From Vibrio sp. HB236076 (GTDB lineage: Bacteria; Pseudomonadota; Gammaproteobacteria; Enterobacterales; Vibrionaceae), in assembly GCF_040957575.1 (NCBI RefSeq), contig NZ_CP162602.1:558001-622000 (forward strand): 64,000 bases of DNA. Reading direction: 5' to 3'. Numbering within the stretch: position 1 is the stretch's first letter; every line of letters begins with the position of its first letter. Below the pieces are notes generated by a model. It was not told the origin of the DNA. It did not search any database and was given only the letters and a program-made list of their open reading frames with translations. The position numbers were made by a program, and so were the translations under genes. Shown piece after piece: positions 1 to 8,766 of the stretch.

Positions 1-183
1 TAACACTTGGCTAAATAGGCGAATTAAGCCGATACGTTTAATGACACAACCCTCGTGAACCCAATCGCCATTCGCTTTGATCTGAATATCAATATCACCG
101 CAAAAAGGAGGGTGCCATTGTTCTAACATAGGGATCTTACCCGAGGGAAGCTCGGTCAAACCTTGAAGAATATTGCTGTTCAT
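1..183 (-). CDS. DUF1285 family protein, C-terminal part cut by window edge
   Basis: The reverse strand is open from an ATG at 183 to the window edge, giving the first 61 residues of a protein. The start is preceded by AGGAG at a good distance (reverse of 186-194). The visible part contains a WHPPFCGDIDIQI segment and an RIGLIRLFSQVL segment, which match my memory of the start of DUF1285 proteins, small conserved bacterial proteins of unknown function. The rest lies to the left of the window. No function can be assigned. It is divergent from the diguanylate cyclase at 341. Confidence 0.7.
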   Translation of the reverse strand, partial: MNSNILQGLTELPSGKIPMLEQWHPPFCGDIDIQIKANGDWVHEGCVIKRIGLIRLFSQVL

Positions 184-340
184 GTTCACTCCTTGAACCG
201 TCACTGAGGCGGTTTCAGTCTTTCGTTACTGTCATAGTGGTATGGCTGAATGTTAATTTAGTGTCATAAAAAGCAAGTTAGCAGGTAAAATAACCAATGA
301 AAAGTGTTTAGAGTTGAATTGAACGTTAAGGCTCTTTAGT

Positions 341-1750
341 ATGGCAAAATTAGCTGTGTCTGCGCGATACAGACGTTCTGAACAAGACAAACGGCCTACT
401 ATGCCAAATTCTCATTATCGAATCATTTCATCCAGTTTACTGCTAAGCCGCCGACTTGTGTGGGTTGTGGTTGCGTTGTGCAGCTTTATTTTACTCTCTT
501 ATCCTTTTGATTTAATAAGAATATACCAACCGTTATCCGGCGGGCCTGGCACTCACCCTATCACCGCGCTCAACTTTTTACTTTTGGCATTGTCGTTGCT
601 GTTTTTGCGGCGTCATCGTCTGGTGTCTTTTGCGCTGGTGACTTTAGTCTCGGTGATGGTGGCGATCCGGTTGGTGGCGACAGGGGAGCAATCTTGGTTC
701 GCACTCTTGGTTGAGGCGCTAACCTCAACGTTGGGCTTTTCAATACCGAGCGGTGTGCAAATGGGCACCAATACCGCGTTTTCTCAAGCGGGGTTGTCGT
801 TTTCTATTTTGGGCTTGTTGTTTTTCCGCTCGTGGATTTTGGCTCAAGCAACCGCCATTTTTGCTTTGTTCTTACCCTTTGTGTCTGTCGTCGGCTATAT
901 TTATTCTATTGAAAGCTTCCATGGACAAATGTCTTTGCCTACAACGTTACTGGGTCTCTTGTTAGGTATCGCGAGCCTATTGACCACGGCCCACAAAGGA
1001 GTACTAAAAGCCTTCTTGATGCCAACGTTTGCGGCCAAAATGATTCGAGTGCAATTGATTTGTGCGATTGTCTTTTGTTTGTTTGGTGGGTATTTGTTTG
1101 TCCAGGTGATAGACAATGCCAACAAAAGCTTTGCCTTGTACGTGGTGGCGATTTGTACCTATATCTGTTTTTCACTGTTTTTTAGTGGTTTGTTATTTGA
1201 AAGGGCGGACAAACAACGCAGGCAGTTGGAAAGAAAATTGACCACCGCCGCCTACACCGACCCATTGACCGGGGTGTACAACCGCGCTCATTTCGAAAAA
1301 ATCTTTGATCTCACCTTGGCCAACAAGCACAAGCCCGATTGTTGTCTGCTGCTCATTGACATTGACCACTTTAAGCAGGTTAATGATCGCTTTGGTCACC
1401 CGGCTGGCGATAAAGTGTTACAGCAAGTGTGTCAACAAATGAAGTCAGTTACTCGGGGCTCAGACACCTTATTTCGTTTAGGCGGAGAGGAGTTCGCCTT
1501 ACTATTGCCACTTACCAATCTCGATATTGGTTACAAAGTGGCAGAGAAAATACGCCTTTCTCTTGCTCAAACTCACATTGCCATTGAACAAGAACATCAG
1601 GTGATCAATCACCAAGTCACGATTTCGATTGGCTGCACCACCATTTCGGCAAAAGACTCGGTCAAAGAGGTCATTCGCCGCGCCGACCAAGCCTTGTATC
1701 AAGCCAAAGCCTTAGGCCGTAACCAAACCTGTGTCAGTAAAGAGCGATAA
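341..1750 (+). CDS. Membrane-anchored diguanylate cyclase (GGDEF)
   Basis: This 469-residue protein should make cyclic di-GMP from two GTP. The N-terminal half (about residues 30-290) is a series of hydrophobic segments, so it is an integral membrane sensor of unknown ligand. The C-terminal GGDEF domain (about 300-465) has the active-site motif GGEEF at 381-385 and an RGSD I-site nine residues upstream, so product inhibition is likely. No EAL domain is present. The start at 341 has no clear ribosome binding site; an ATG at 401 would drop 20 residues without touching the membrane part. It is a single-gene unit, and nothing nearby tells its target. Confidence 0.85.
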   Translation: MAKLAVSARYRRSEQDKRPTMPNSHYRIISSSLLLSRRLVWVVVALCSFILLSYPFDLIRIYQPLSGGPGTHPITALNFLLLALSLLFLRRHRLVSFALVTLVSVMVAIRLVATGEQSWFALLVEALTSTLGFSIPSGVQMGTNTAFSQAGLSFSILGLLFFRSWILAQATAIFALFLPFVSVVGYIYSIESFHGQMSLPTTLLGLLLGIASLLTTAHKGVLKAFLMPTFAAKMIRVQLICAIVFCLFGGYLFVQVIDNANKSFALYVVAICTYICFSLFFSGLLFERADKQRRQLERKLTTAAYTDPLTGVYNRAHFEKIFDLTLANKHKPDCCLLLIDIDHFKQVNDRFGHPAGDKVLQQVCQQMKSVTRGSDTLFRLGGEEFALLLPLTNLDIGYKVAEKIRLSLAQTHIAIEQEHQVINHQVTISIGCTTISAKDSVKEVIRRADQALYQAKALGRNQTCVSKER

Positions 1751-2064
1751 CGCACGACAAACCTTCGTATGGTCCTGTTTGACAGTGAGGCGTGACTAAG
1801 GAGATTGCTGCGCTATCATCGCCCACATACAGAATCAGACTGGGACAAGGATGAATGAAAAACAAACAAAAACGCCCGTTTTGTTGTAATTTTATTACAG
1901 TTTCTTCGGCTATTGTTACCAAGGCGTTTTTGTTTGGGGTTAGTTGTTAATTTTTTGTTTTTGTTTTTTTGTGAATTGGTTAACACTATGGGTATTTTGT
2001 TTTGGTTCCACAGTGCGCTAAAAAAACAAATAAATCGTTATTATTTAATAATTTTGTTTTTATG
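1751..2064. other. A/T-rich intergenic region with a long inverted repeat
   Basis: The spacer between the GGDEF gene and the ahpC promoter is strongly A/T-rich with T-runs at 1950-1975. A perfect 14-bp inverted repeat (1863-1876 and 1923-1936, arms CAAACAAAAACGCC and its complement) encloses 46 bases that hold a smaller GTAA/TTAC hairpin. Because the right arm is itself T-rich and is followed by T-runs, the repeat may end transcription from the GGDEF gene. I see no coding sequence here. Confidence 0.4.
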
Positions 2065-2101
2065 ATAGGCGAATACTATTAATATAATAGGGAATGTCGA
2101 T
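2065..2101 (+). promoter_or_regulatory. OxyR-binding site upstream of ahpC
   Basis: The sequence reads ATAG-N7-CTAT-N7-ATAG-N7-CGAT. This matches the classic four-element OxyR site (ATAG-N7-CTAT repeated) at 15 of 16 positions with exact spacing. It lies about 90 bases before the ahpC start, where OxyR would contact RNA polymerase at a promoter whose -10 may be TATAGT at 2128-2133. Oxidised OxyR probably activates ahpC, as in enteric bacteria. Confidence 0.8.
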
Positions 2102-2189
2102 TTTTCCTTTTACAGCGAAAGGGGCATTATAGTTTCAACGGCGCGGGGAAGCGCCTTGTACAAATCTTACTACATTGAGAGAGTTAATC

Positions 2190-2747
2190 ATGATCAATAC
2201 CGAAATCAAACCATTTGCAGCAACAGCTTATAAAAATGGCGAATTTGTTGAAATTACAGAGAAAGATGTAAAAGGTAAATGGGCGATTTTCTTCTTCTAC
2301 CCAGCAGACTTCACGTTCGTATGTCCTACTGAACTTGGCGATGTTGCTGACAAATACGAAGAATTGCAAAAACGTGGTGTTGAAGTGTACTCAGTTTCAA
2401 CTGACACTCACTTTACTCACAAAGCATGGCACGATAGCTCAGAAACGATTGGCAAAATCAACTACTACATGGTTGGTGACCAAAGCGGTACTATCACAAA
2501 CAACTTCAATGTAATGCGTGAAGGTCAAGGTCTTGCTGACCGTGCAACTTTCCTCGTTGATCCAGAAGGCATCATCCAAGCGATGGAAATCACTGCAGAA
2601 GGCATCGGCCGTGATGCAGAAGACCTACTTCGCAAAGTGAAAGCAGCGCAATACGTTGCCGCTCACCCAGGTGAAGTTTGCCCAGCTAAATGGAAAGAAG
2701 GCGAAGAAACACTAGCACCTTCTCTTGACCTAGTAGGCAAAATCTAA
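2190..2747 (+). CDS. ahpC: Alkyl hydroperoxide reductase peroxidase subunit AhpC
   Basis: A typical 2-Cys peroxiredoxin of 185 residues that reduces organic hydroperoxides, hydrogen peroxide and peroxynitrite in the cytoplasm, and is recharged by AhpF. The peroxidatic cysteine C45 sits in FTFVCPTE and the resolving cysteine C164 in GEVCPAKW. The conserved YF-type C-terminal helix ending in LVGKI matches the enteric enzyme along its whole length. I chose the ATG at 2190 because it has GAGAGAG six bases upstream and gives the family's usual N-terminus; a TTG at 2175 would add five residues. An OxyR box precedes it and a terminator follows, so much transcription probably stops before ahpF. Confidence 0.97.
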   Translation: MINTEIKPFAATAYKNGEFVEITEKDVKGKWAIFFFYPADFTFVCPTELGDVADKYEELQKRGVEVYSVSTDTHFTHKAWHDSSETIGKINYYMVGDQSGTITNNFNVMREGQGLADRATFLVDPEGIIQAMEITAEGIGRDAEDLLRKVKAAQYVAAHPGEVCPAKWKEGEETLAPSLDLVGKI

Positions 2748-2772
2748 GCTGTCTTTAAGATAGTTTGAAGTA

Positions 2773-2796
2773 AGCGCCTCACAGTAGGCGCTTTTT
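2773..2796 (+). terminator. Intrinsic terminator after ahpC
   Basis: AGCGCCT and AGGCGCT form a 7-bp G/C-rich stem with a 6-base loop, followed at once by a run of five T. It lies 26 bases after the ahpC stop and before ahpF. It would make ahpC transcripts more abundant than ahpF transcripts, as expected when a peroxidase outnumbers its reductase. Confidence 0.8.
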
Positions 2797-2913
2797 AATT
2801 CGCCAGAAACGCCTTTTTGTGCGATTTTTAATCGTTTTTCTGGTGTCTTGAGTGCGATATGAGTGTCGTTCTCTCTTTTTATGCTTCGATCCATGAGTTA
2901 AATAGGAATCACT

Positions 2914-4509
2914 ATGTTAGACCAAGCAATGAAACAACAGCTAAAAGCTTATCTAGAAAATCTAAAAACAAATATACAGCTTGTGCTGAGCCTCGACGAC
3001 AGCGAGACGGCATCTAAGCTTGAGTCATTAGCGACAGATATCGCGTCTTTGAGCGACAAGATAGAAGTGGTCCGTAGTGATGACGCCAGTGCACGTAAGC
3101 CGATCATGCGTGTGGTTAACCCAGAAAAAGGCACGGCGATTGGTTTTGCCGGTTTACCTATGGGTCATGAGTTTACCTCGCTTGTGCTTGCACTGCTGCA
3201 CAGTGGTGGTCATCCGATTAAACTCGAAGCAGACACGATTGCGCAAATTGCAGCACTCGACAAAAAACTCAATGTAGAAATCTTTATTTCACTGTCTTGC
3301 CAAAACTGCCCTGAAGTTGTGCAAGCTTTTAACATGATGTCGGCAATCAACCCATTGATCACCACAACGATGATCGACGGTGCGGCGTTCCAAGACGAAG
3401 TGAAAGAGAAAGACATCATGGCGGTACCGAGTATCTTCGTCAATGGCGAGTTGTTTGGTCAAGGCCGTATGTCACTGGCTGAAATTTTGAATAAAGTGGA
3501 TGATGGCGCAGCGGAAAAACAAGCCGCAGCCATTAACCAACAAGCGCCGTTCGACGTGCTCGTCGTCGGTGGTGGCCCTGCTGGCTCTTCTGCCGCTATC
3601 TATGCTGCGCGTAAAGGCATTCGTACCGGTATCGTGGCTGAGCGTTTTGGTGGTCAGGTGATGGACACTATGGCAATCGAAAACTTCATTTCGGTAAAAG
3701 CGACCACAGGTCCAAAACTGGTTGCTAGCCTAGAAGAACACGTGAAAGAATACGGTGTGGAAGTGATCACTGAGCAACGCGCGGCGAAAATTACCGACGC
3801 TGAACAGACAGAAGATGGTTACATTCACGTTGAACTAGAAAGCGGTGCGGTACTAAAAGCGCGCTCTGTTATCAACAGCACTGGTGCTCGCTGGCGTGAA
3901 ATGAACGTTCCAGGTGAGCAAGAATACCGCAACAAAGGCGTGGCTTACTGCCCACACTGTGACGGTCCATTGTTCAAAGGCAAGCGCACTGCGGTTATCG
4001 GTGGTGGTAACTCAGGTATTGAAGCGGCCATTGATCTCTCTGGTATCGTTGAACATGTAACGGTGCTTGAGTTTGCTGACACACTGCGTGCAGACCAAGT
4101 GTTGATCGACAAAGCGAACTCAACGCCAAATATCGAAATTATTAAGATGGCGCAAACCACACAAGTCCTTGGTGATGGCACTCGTGTAACGGGTCTGGAA
4201 TACACAGACCGCAACACAGGTGAAACCAAATGGGTTGATGTTGCTGGTATCTTCGTTCAGATCGGCCTAGTGCCAAACAGCGAGTGGCTACAAGGTTCTG
4301 GTGTTGACCTTTCTCCTCGCGGCGAAGTTGAAGTCGACGCGCACGGTGCCACTTCCATGAAAGGGGTATTTGCCGCCGGTGACGTCACCACCGTCCCATA
4401 CAAGCAAATTATTATTGCGATGGGTGAAGGGGCAAAAGCAAGCCTTGGTGCGTTTGATTACTTAATTCGCAACCCAGCACCGGCAAAAGCAGAAGCTCAA
4501 ACCGCTTAA
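2914..4509 (+). CDS. ahpF: Alkyl hydroperoxide reductase flavoprotein subunit AhpF
   Basis: A 531-residue NADH-dependent disulfide reductase that passes electrons from NADH through FAD to AhpC. The N-terminal double thioredoxin fold carries C129-x-x-C132 (SCQNCP), the electron shuttle to AhpC. The FAD-binding motif GGGPAG is at 219-224, the redox-active pair C346/C349 in AYCPHCDGP, and the nucleotide-binding motif [10 protein letters not shown] at 361-370. The residue numbers are nearly those of the enteric enzyme (521 residues). AGGAA lies seven bases before the start. It follows ahpC by 166 bases across a terminator, so it is expressed by read-through or its own promoter. Confidence 0.97.
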   Translation: MLDQAMKQQLKAYLENLKTNIQLVLSLDDSETASKLESLATDIASLSDKIEVVRSDDASARKPIMRVVNPEKGTAIGFAGLPMGHEFTSLVLALLHSGGHPIKLEADTIAQIAALDKKLNVEIFISLSCQNCPEVVQAFNMMSAINPLITTTMIDGAAFQDEVKEKDIMAVPSIFVNGELFGQGRMSLAEILNKVDDGAAEKQAAAINQQAPFDVLVVGGGPAGSSAAIYAARKGIRTGIVAERFGGQVMDTMAIENFISVKATTGPKLVASLEEHVKEYGVEVITEQRAAKITDAEQTEDGYIHVELESGAVLKARSVINSTGARWREMNVPGEQEYRNKGVAYCPHCDGPLFKGKRTAVIGGGNSGIEAAIDLSGIVEHVTVLEFADTLRADQVLIDKANSTPNIEIIKMAQTTQVLGDGTRVTGLEYTDRNTGETKWVDVAGIFVQIGLVPNSEWLQGSGVDLSPRGEVEVDAHGATSMKGVFAAGDVTTVPYKQIIIAMGEGAKASLGAFDYLIRNPAPAKAEAQTA

Positions 4510-4532
4510 TATTTTTGCTAACTTAATCAATC

Positions 4533-4564
4533 AAAGGCCACTTCAGTCGAAGTGGCTTTTTTTT
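4533..4564 (+). terminator. Intrinsic terminator after ahpF
   Basis: GCCACTTC (4537-4544) and GAAGTGGC (4549-4556) form a perfect 8-bp stem with the loop AGTC, followed by eight T. It ends the ahpC-ahpF unit. Confidence 0.9.
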
Positions 4565-4575
4565 GTTCTCGAATC

Positions 4576-4629
4576 TTGACAGCGCAAGTAAAAAGTTGTT
4601 CTATATATCGAACGTTCATTATATGGAAC
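4576..4629 (+). promoter_or_regulatory. Promoter with tandem GTTC-N8-GAAC operator of the XRE regulator
   Basis: TTGACA at 4576-4581 is a perfect -35 box, with a weak -10 about 17-18 bases later (4599-4605). Over and just after the -10 lie two adjacent 16-bp units, GTTC-N8-GAAC at 4598-4613 and again at 4614-4629. Together they form a 32-bp imperfect palindrome, matching its complement at 26 of 32 positions. The position fits autorepression by the helix-turn-helix protein encoded directly downstream. The role is inferred from position and symmetry. Confidence 0.55.
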
Positions 4630-4634
4630 AATTT

Positions 4635-5168
4635 ATGAAGGATCACCACAACTATGAGCTGCTCGGCCGTAACCTACAACGATTTCGGTTGGAGAAGCAG
4701 ATATCATTATCTCAATTGGCCAAAGAAGCCGGTATCGCCAAATCGAATCTATCTCGACTCGAACAAGGCCAAGCCAATCCAACCTTAGACACCATCTGGC
4801 GCTTAGCCATGAGGTTAGAAGTGCCGTTTAGCCATTTAGTGGCGCACTTGGATTTTCCTCTCAGCGACAAAGGGGTGCAGGTCAAACTGATTGATCAGGG
4901 CACCGACGATCCCAATGTCGATGTGTATTGGATGAGCTGTGCCCCGCATACCGTTCGCCAAGCCGCGCCTCATTCTACCGGGTGTATGGAATCGATTTTA
5001 GTGATCAGTGGCGAGGTCATTGTCGGCCCTAATGGCGAAGCACGTGCGCTTAGCGCAGGGCAAACTTACCAGTTTAAGGCCGATCAAGCGCACCTTTACC
5101 AAACTGGCGAGCAATGGGCAAATTTCATGGTGACGATTGTTTATCAAGCGCAAGGAGCGGTGACATGA
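4635..5168 (+). CDS. XRE-family regulator with C-terminal cupin domain
   Basis: This 177-residue cytoplasmic DNA-binding protein has an N-terminal helix-turn-helix (about residues 8-62, with QISLSQLAKEAGIAKSNLSRLEQG) and a C-terminal cupin fold (about 80-170) that usually binds a small effector. Its stop overlaps the azlC start (ATGA), so it very likely controls the branched-chain amino acid exporter genes azlCD. I chose the ATG at 4635 with GGAA six bases upstream; an ATG at 4623 would add four residues but leaves almost no leader after the predicted promoter. A longer TTG-started frame from 4563 begins upstream of the promoter and is unlikely. Confidence 0.85.
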   Translation: MKDHHNYELLGRNLQRFRLEKQISLSQLAKEAGIAKSNLSRLEQGQANPTLDTIWRLAMRLEVPFSHLVAHLDFPLSDKGVQVKLIDQGTDDPNVDVYWMSCAPHTVRQAAPHSTGCMESILVISGEVIVGPNGEARALSAGQTYQFKADQAHLYQTGEQWANFMVTIVYQAQGAVT

Positions 5169-5869
5169 ATCCTGCTCAAGCGCTTTCAACCAGCCTACAA
5201 GGGGTCAAAGACGCGTTACCGCTGTTAGGTGGCTATATACCCATCGCGATTTCCTTTGGTTTGATTTCGGTTCAATCTGGATTAACACCACTTGAAACCA
5301 TCCTTATCTCGACGTTTCTCTACGCGGGGGCCTCTCAGTTTTTATTGGTCGCGATGATCGCGGCGGGCTCGCCAATCTGGTTAGTGATTGTGATGAGTTT
5401 GCTGATTAATGCGCGTCATGTGGTTTATGGCCCCAATCTCGCGCCTTATTTAAATGATCGCAAAGGGTGGTGGGTACTGATGCATGGATTGACTGATCAG
5501 GTGTTTGCATTAGCCTTGACTCGTTTACCGCAGTTAGACGCGAACGAGCGTTACCCATGGTTTATTGGTGCCGCGGTTTTAGCCTGGTTAAGTTGGGTGA
5601 TTGGCACCGCCGTTGGGGCGATTACCGGGGATTCTCTGCTGACGCGTTGGCCAGTAGTCAGTGATGTCTTGCCCTTTGCATTACCGGCTTTATTTTTGGT
5701 TTTGTTATTACCAAGGTTTACCTCTGTGCAATGGGGAGCGACCTTAATCATCACTATGCTGGCAGCGATTGGCTTGAAAATGGCAGAGTTACCGAATCTT
5801 TCGATCCCTTTGGCGGCCTTGTTAGGTGGGTTGACGTTTTATGTATGCACGATGAGGAAGCCGATATGA
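5165..5869 (+). CDS. azlC: AzlC family branched-chain amino acid exporter subunit
   Basis: A 234-residue inner-membrane protein with many hydrophobic segments. AzlC works with the small AzlD protein to export branched-chain amino acids and their analogues. The family hallmarks are visible: GGYIPIAISFGLISVQSG near the start, the FLYAGASQFLLVAMIAAG stretch, and the NARHVVYGPNLAPYL motif at about residues 77-98. It overlaps the upstream regulator by the ATGA start-stop arrangement and overlaps azlD in the same way, so the three genes form one translationally coupled operon. The exact exported substrate cannot be read from sequence. Confidence 0.92.
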   Translation: MNPAQALSTSLQGVKDALPLLGGYIPIAISFGLISVQSGLTPLETILISTFLYAGASQFLLVAMIAAGSPIWLVIVMSLLINARHVVYGPNLAPYLNDRKGWWVLMHGLTDQVFALALTRLPQLDANERYPWFIGAAVLAWLSWVIGTAVGAITGDSLLTRWPVVSDVLPFALPALFLVLLLPRFTSVQWGATLIITMLAAIGLKMAELPNLSIPLAALLGGLTFYVCTMRKPI

Positions 5870-6204
5870 TGAGCACTGAGGTGACAATGGCGATCGCCAT
5901 GATTTGTTTGGGGACGTTTTTATTGCGCTGCTTACCTATGGTATGGATGCGCCGTCGTTTGAAAGCCAATAGCTCTAAAGCCAATCAAGCTACGCCATTG
6001 TGGTTACAAGTCCTCGGACCTACCATGATTGCGGCCATGTGTGGGGTGTCTTTGGTGCCGGCTCACCCGTCAACCTTATTGGCGTTTGCGGCTATCGTTG
6101 GTTGTGTTGCGACGGTGCTGACTTGGTGGTTTTCTCGCTCATTGGCGTTGCCGGTATTAGTGGGAGTAGTCTGCTATGCTGTCGTGGTGTTATTGGGGGG
6201 ATAA
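5866..6204 (+). CDS. azlD: AzlD family small membrane partner of AzlC
   Basis: A 112-residue protein with about four membrane segments, the usual size for AzlD, the partner of AzlC in branched-chain amino acid efflux. The segment LGTFLLRCLPMVWMRRR near the N-terminus resembles the conserved TxxxRxLP region of the family. I chose the ATG at 5866 because it overlaps the azlC stop; an ATG at 5869 is equally possible. A longer frame starting at 5731 lies inside azlC and would place charged, non-membrane sequence in front. A hairpin terminator follows. Confidence 0.88.
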   Translation: MMSTEVTMAIAMICLGTFLLRCLPMVWMRRRLKANSSKANQATPLWLQVLGPTMIAAMCGVSLVPAHPSTLLAFAAIVGCVATVLTWWFSRSLALPVLVGVVCYAVVVLLGG

Positions 6205-6257
6205 ACAGGCAGAGTAGTTAAGGCCATCAAATCAGAGGTGAATGTACTCTCACCGTT

Positions 6258-6290
6258 AAAAAAGCTCACTGCTTGAGTGAGCTTTTATTT
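6258..6290. terminator. Bidirectional intrinsic terminator between azlD and the DUF302 gene
   Basis: AGCTCACT and AGTGAGCT form an 8-bp stem with the loop GCTTG, extended by A-run/T-run pairing on both sides. The T-run on the right stops azlCD, and the A-run on the left reads as a T-run for the reverse strand, though the converging gene ends 38 bases further on. Confidence 0.8.
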
Positions 6291-6327
6291 TGATTGGTGA
6301 TTGAGCTGGTTTTAGCCAACGGCATGG

Positions 6328-6786
6328 TTAGTGCGTTGCCGCCTTAGCAAAGTTGGCCAAAGCTTGGCTGACTTTATTTAAGGTATCATCACAGCCTTCT
6401 ATATGGTGTCTTTTAGCTAGATACTTAGGATCATTATAAGTTAACCATACTTCACCTTGTTCATTTTCACTGATCAAGGCTTTTTGCGGTAAATCAATCG
6501 CCATGCTTTGTTGGCAGACCATGAGTGGTGATCCGACTTTCGGGTTACCAAAAATGACGACTTGGGTTGGTCTTAGGTCGATATTGACGCCTTTGGCCCC
6601 TGCTGCATGATCAACTTTCGCAAAGATAGTCATGCCTTTACTGGTGAGGACACTCTCTAACTTTTGTACCGTGGTATTGACGTCGTAGTGACTTTTCACT
6701 GAGACCAAGCCATTTTCATGGGCCGTTGCGTTGAAGGAAGTGACGACAGCAAGACCGGTAATAGCCAACCAATGGATAATTTTCAT
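6328..6786 (-). CDS. Periplasmic DUF302 domain protein
   Basis: A 152-residue precursor with a signal peptide of about 22 residues (hydrophobic core, NATA then HE). The mature part is a DUF302 domain: LESVLTSKGMTIFAKVDHAAGA, then TQVVIFGNPKVGSPLM, then ALDLP-like MAIDLPQKALISENEQGEVWLTYNDP, all in the order usual for this family. DUF302 proteins are widespread and their function is unknown. The ATG at 6786 has AAGGAAAGAAG just upstream and begins the signal peptide; a longer frame from 6828 would bury the signal. It is a single-gene unit converging on azlD. Confidence 0.88.
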   Translation of the reverse strand: MKIIHWLAITGLAVVTSFNATAHENGLVSVKSHYDVNTTVQKLESVLTSKGMTIFAKVDHAAGAKGVNIDLRPTQVVIFGNPKVGSPLMVCQQSMAIDLPQKALISENEQGEVWLTYNDPKYLAKRHHIEGCDDTLNKVSQALANFAKAATH

Positions 6787-7041
6787 TCTTCTTTCCTTGA
6801 TAATCCGCGTTAATCGATTCATAGCCAAGCAATTAAATCAAATATGGTTTACGAGAGATAGGTCAGTCGCGTCAAAATTGTGTCGATATCACAGATTGTT
6901 GACGTAACGACCTGAGCGGGAAAATCAGAATGACATGTGGATTGGAGACCGTGTTCAAAAGGCACGCCCTCTGATGGCGATAAAGCAGTGCGAAACGGCG
7001 GCACTACTTTATCGAGAAAGGTGAGTTACCTACCGGCGTGA

Positions 7042-7578
7042 TTACTCGCCTTGAAACGTACCGCGAATAGGGTAGCCGTCTTGGCCGCGAACAAAGGTAA
7101 TACCGCGAACAATCACTTCAGGTTCAGGGCGCAAGAACGGCACATTCGAGATATCGACGGCTTGAACTTGCCCTTGCTCATTAATGATAAACAAACCAGG
7201 CTCAGCAAAGTTGTGATCGGTTTCTTGTGCAGAACGTGGGATCGACACATAAAGCCCTAAGGTTTCCATCTGCTCGAGCGTTAACCCATAAGCGATCGGG
7301 AAAGTCACATTAAGCTGTTCTAGGTGGCTTTCAAGTTGCGCTTTGCTGTCGGCTGACACTGCAGTAATACTCACGCCAATGTCATTTAACGCGGCTTGGA
7401 AAGTCTCTAATTGGTTTAAATAACGCGTACACAAAGGGCAATGTTGACCGCGGTAAACAATCAACAATTGCCAATCAGCGCCACCGTGCGCTTTGTTGAG
7501 TTCAATGCTGCCTTCCAAAGTGTTGGCAGTAAGGGTAGGAAAGGGTGTACCTGGTACTAGCTTTGATGAAAAACCCAT
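7042..7578 (-). CDS. AhpC/TSA-type peroxiredoxin-like protein
   Basis: A 178-residue thioredoxin-fold protein, probably a cytoplasmic peroxide reductase. The redox site is C47-x-x-C50 in YRGQHCPLCTRYLNQL, preceded by the beta-strand WQLLIVYRG. The second half has the SADSKAQLESHLEQL and FPIAYGLT stretches seen in peroxiredoxin-like family proteins, and PEPEVIVRGITFVRGQDGYPIRGTFQGE at the end. The CxxC arrangement differs from AhpC, which has a lone peroxidatic cysteine at this place. The start at 7578 has GGAGAG upstream; a longer frame to 7821 would run into the divergent AraC gene. The AraC-type gene probably controls it. Confidence 0.85.
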   Translation of the reverse strand: MGFSSKLVPGTPFPTLTANTLEGSIELNKAHGGADWQLLIVYRGQHCPLCTRYLNQLETFQAALNDIGVSITAVSADSKAQLESHLEQLNVTFPIAYGLTLEQMETLGLYVSIPRSAQETDHNFAEPGLFIINEQGQVQAVDISNVPFLRPEPEVIVRGITFVRGQDGYPIRGTFQGE

Positions 7579-7708
7579 TGTTCTCTCCGTATTGGTTGTG
7601 AGATGCTGAATGCGTCGCAGGCAAAGCGATGATCGATGTGCCTGCGACGCTATCCTTTCAATGTAAAGCCACTTTATGGACAAGGCTATGCCTTGAGGTA
7701 CGTTTATT

Positions 7709-8608
7709 ATGCTCAATCGTTCAATGATGAATGATCCTATCTCTTTGCTGTTCTCACAACTCAAGCTGTCAGTGGAGTTGTCGGTTAATGCCCAATTTTG
7801 CGGTAATTGGTGGGTGGGCAAAAAACAAGAAGCGCGTTCTTTTCATCTCATTTCACACGGTGAGTGTCATCTCAGTATTAACCAAATCGCCGTTGATACC
7901 CTTAACGCAGGCGACATTATTATTTTTTTACGGGCAACCGAGCACAAGATCACGCCTTTGCATGGCAGTGCAGAGCAAGCGCAGCGCTGTCACTTTGACG
8001 GTGGGATCATTGAAGGTTCGACCGGCATGCTGTGTGGGTATTTCGACTATCAAAATGCCCAAAGCCAAAACTTGATCGACAGCTTGCCAGACTATTTGCT
8101 GATTAAACGCAACCCTCAAAGTCAACCGTGGATCGATCCATTACTACAGCTCATTCAAATTGAAACTCAAACTCAGCGACTGGGCTCAGATGTGTTGTTA
8201 TCGCACTTTGTCGAGTCATTGATTTTGCATGCGATTCGCAGCTATTTTGAACAAGAGCAAATGGATATTGGTATTGTGGCTTTATTTTCTCACCCAAAAC
8301 TCGGCCTGGCGGTTAAGGCGATTCACGCTCAACTTGATCAAGCGTGGAGTGTCGATCAGTTGGCGAAAACTTGCCATATGTCGCGCACCAGTTTTGCCAC
8401 TCAGTTTAAGCAAGTCAGTGGCCAAACACCGATGGAGTACCTCTCTTGGTGGCGCATGTTGTGTGCCTGGGATAAATTGCACCATGGTGAGTCCGTTGCC
8501 CAGGTCGCCTCTGCCGTTGGGTATCGCTCAGAAGCGGCGTTTGCTCGTCAATTTAAGAAAACTTTCCAATTGGGGCCAGGTGAACTTCGTCGCCTCGACC
8601 ATCGATAG
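7709..8608 (+). CDS. AraC-family transcriptional regulator with cupin sensor domain
   Basis: This 299-residue regulator has an N-terminal cupin-like sensor domain (about residues 5-185, with HLISHGECHLSI and LNAGDIIIFLRATEH) and a C-terminal AraC DNA-binding domain with two helix-turn-helix units (about 200-295). The second HTH has the family signature around VAQVASAVGYRSEAAFARQFKKTFQLGPGELRR. It is divergent from the peroxiredoxin-like gene, with starts 130 bases apart, so it most likely regulates that gene and itself. The inducer is unknown. An in-frame ATG at 7724 is an alternative start. Confidence 0.9.
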   Translation: MLNRSMMNDPISLLFSQLKLSVELSVNAQFCGNWWVGKKQEARSFHLISHGECHLSINQIAVDTLNAGDIIIFLRATEHKITPLHGSAEQAQRCHFDGGIIEGSTGMLCGYFDYQNAQSQNLIDSLPDYLLIKRNPQSQPWIDPLLQLIQIETQTQRLGSDVLLSHFVESLILHAIRSYFEQEQMDIGIVALFSHPKLGLAVKAIHAQLDQAWSVDQLAKTCHMSRTSFATQFKQVSGQTPMEYLSWWRMLCAWDKLHHGESVAQVASAVGYRSEAAFARQFKKTFQLGPGELRRLDHR

Positions 8609-8766
8609 CATTGAGCAATGGATAACAACCAAGAGCGATTTGATGGGCCTTAATTGCAAATACACTTGCTCCTAGTTAAGAAAAAGCGCAGAATGGCGAA
8701 CTTTTCATTTCCTGGCTCTGGTGTGGTTTTTATGCTCCGGTGGCCAATCACCTCGAGATTACATAT

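Noticed and set aside
4563..4634. Longer TTG start of the XRE regulator
   Set aside because: The extra codons lie upstream of a convincing promoter and over the operator, so they are probably not transcribed.
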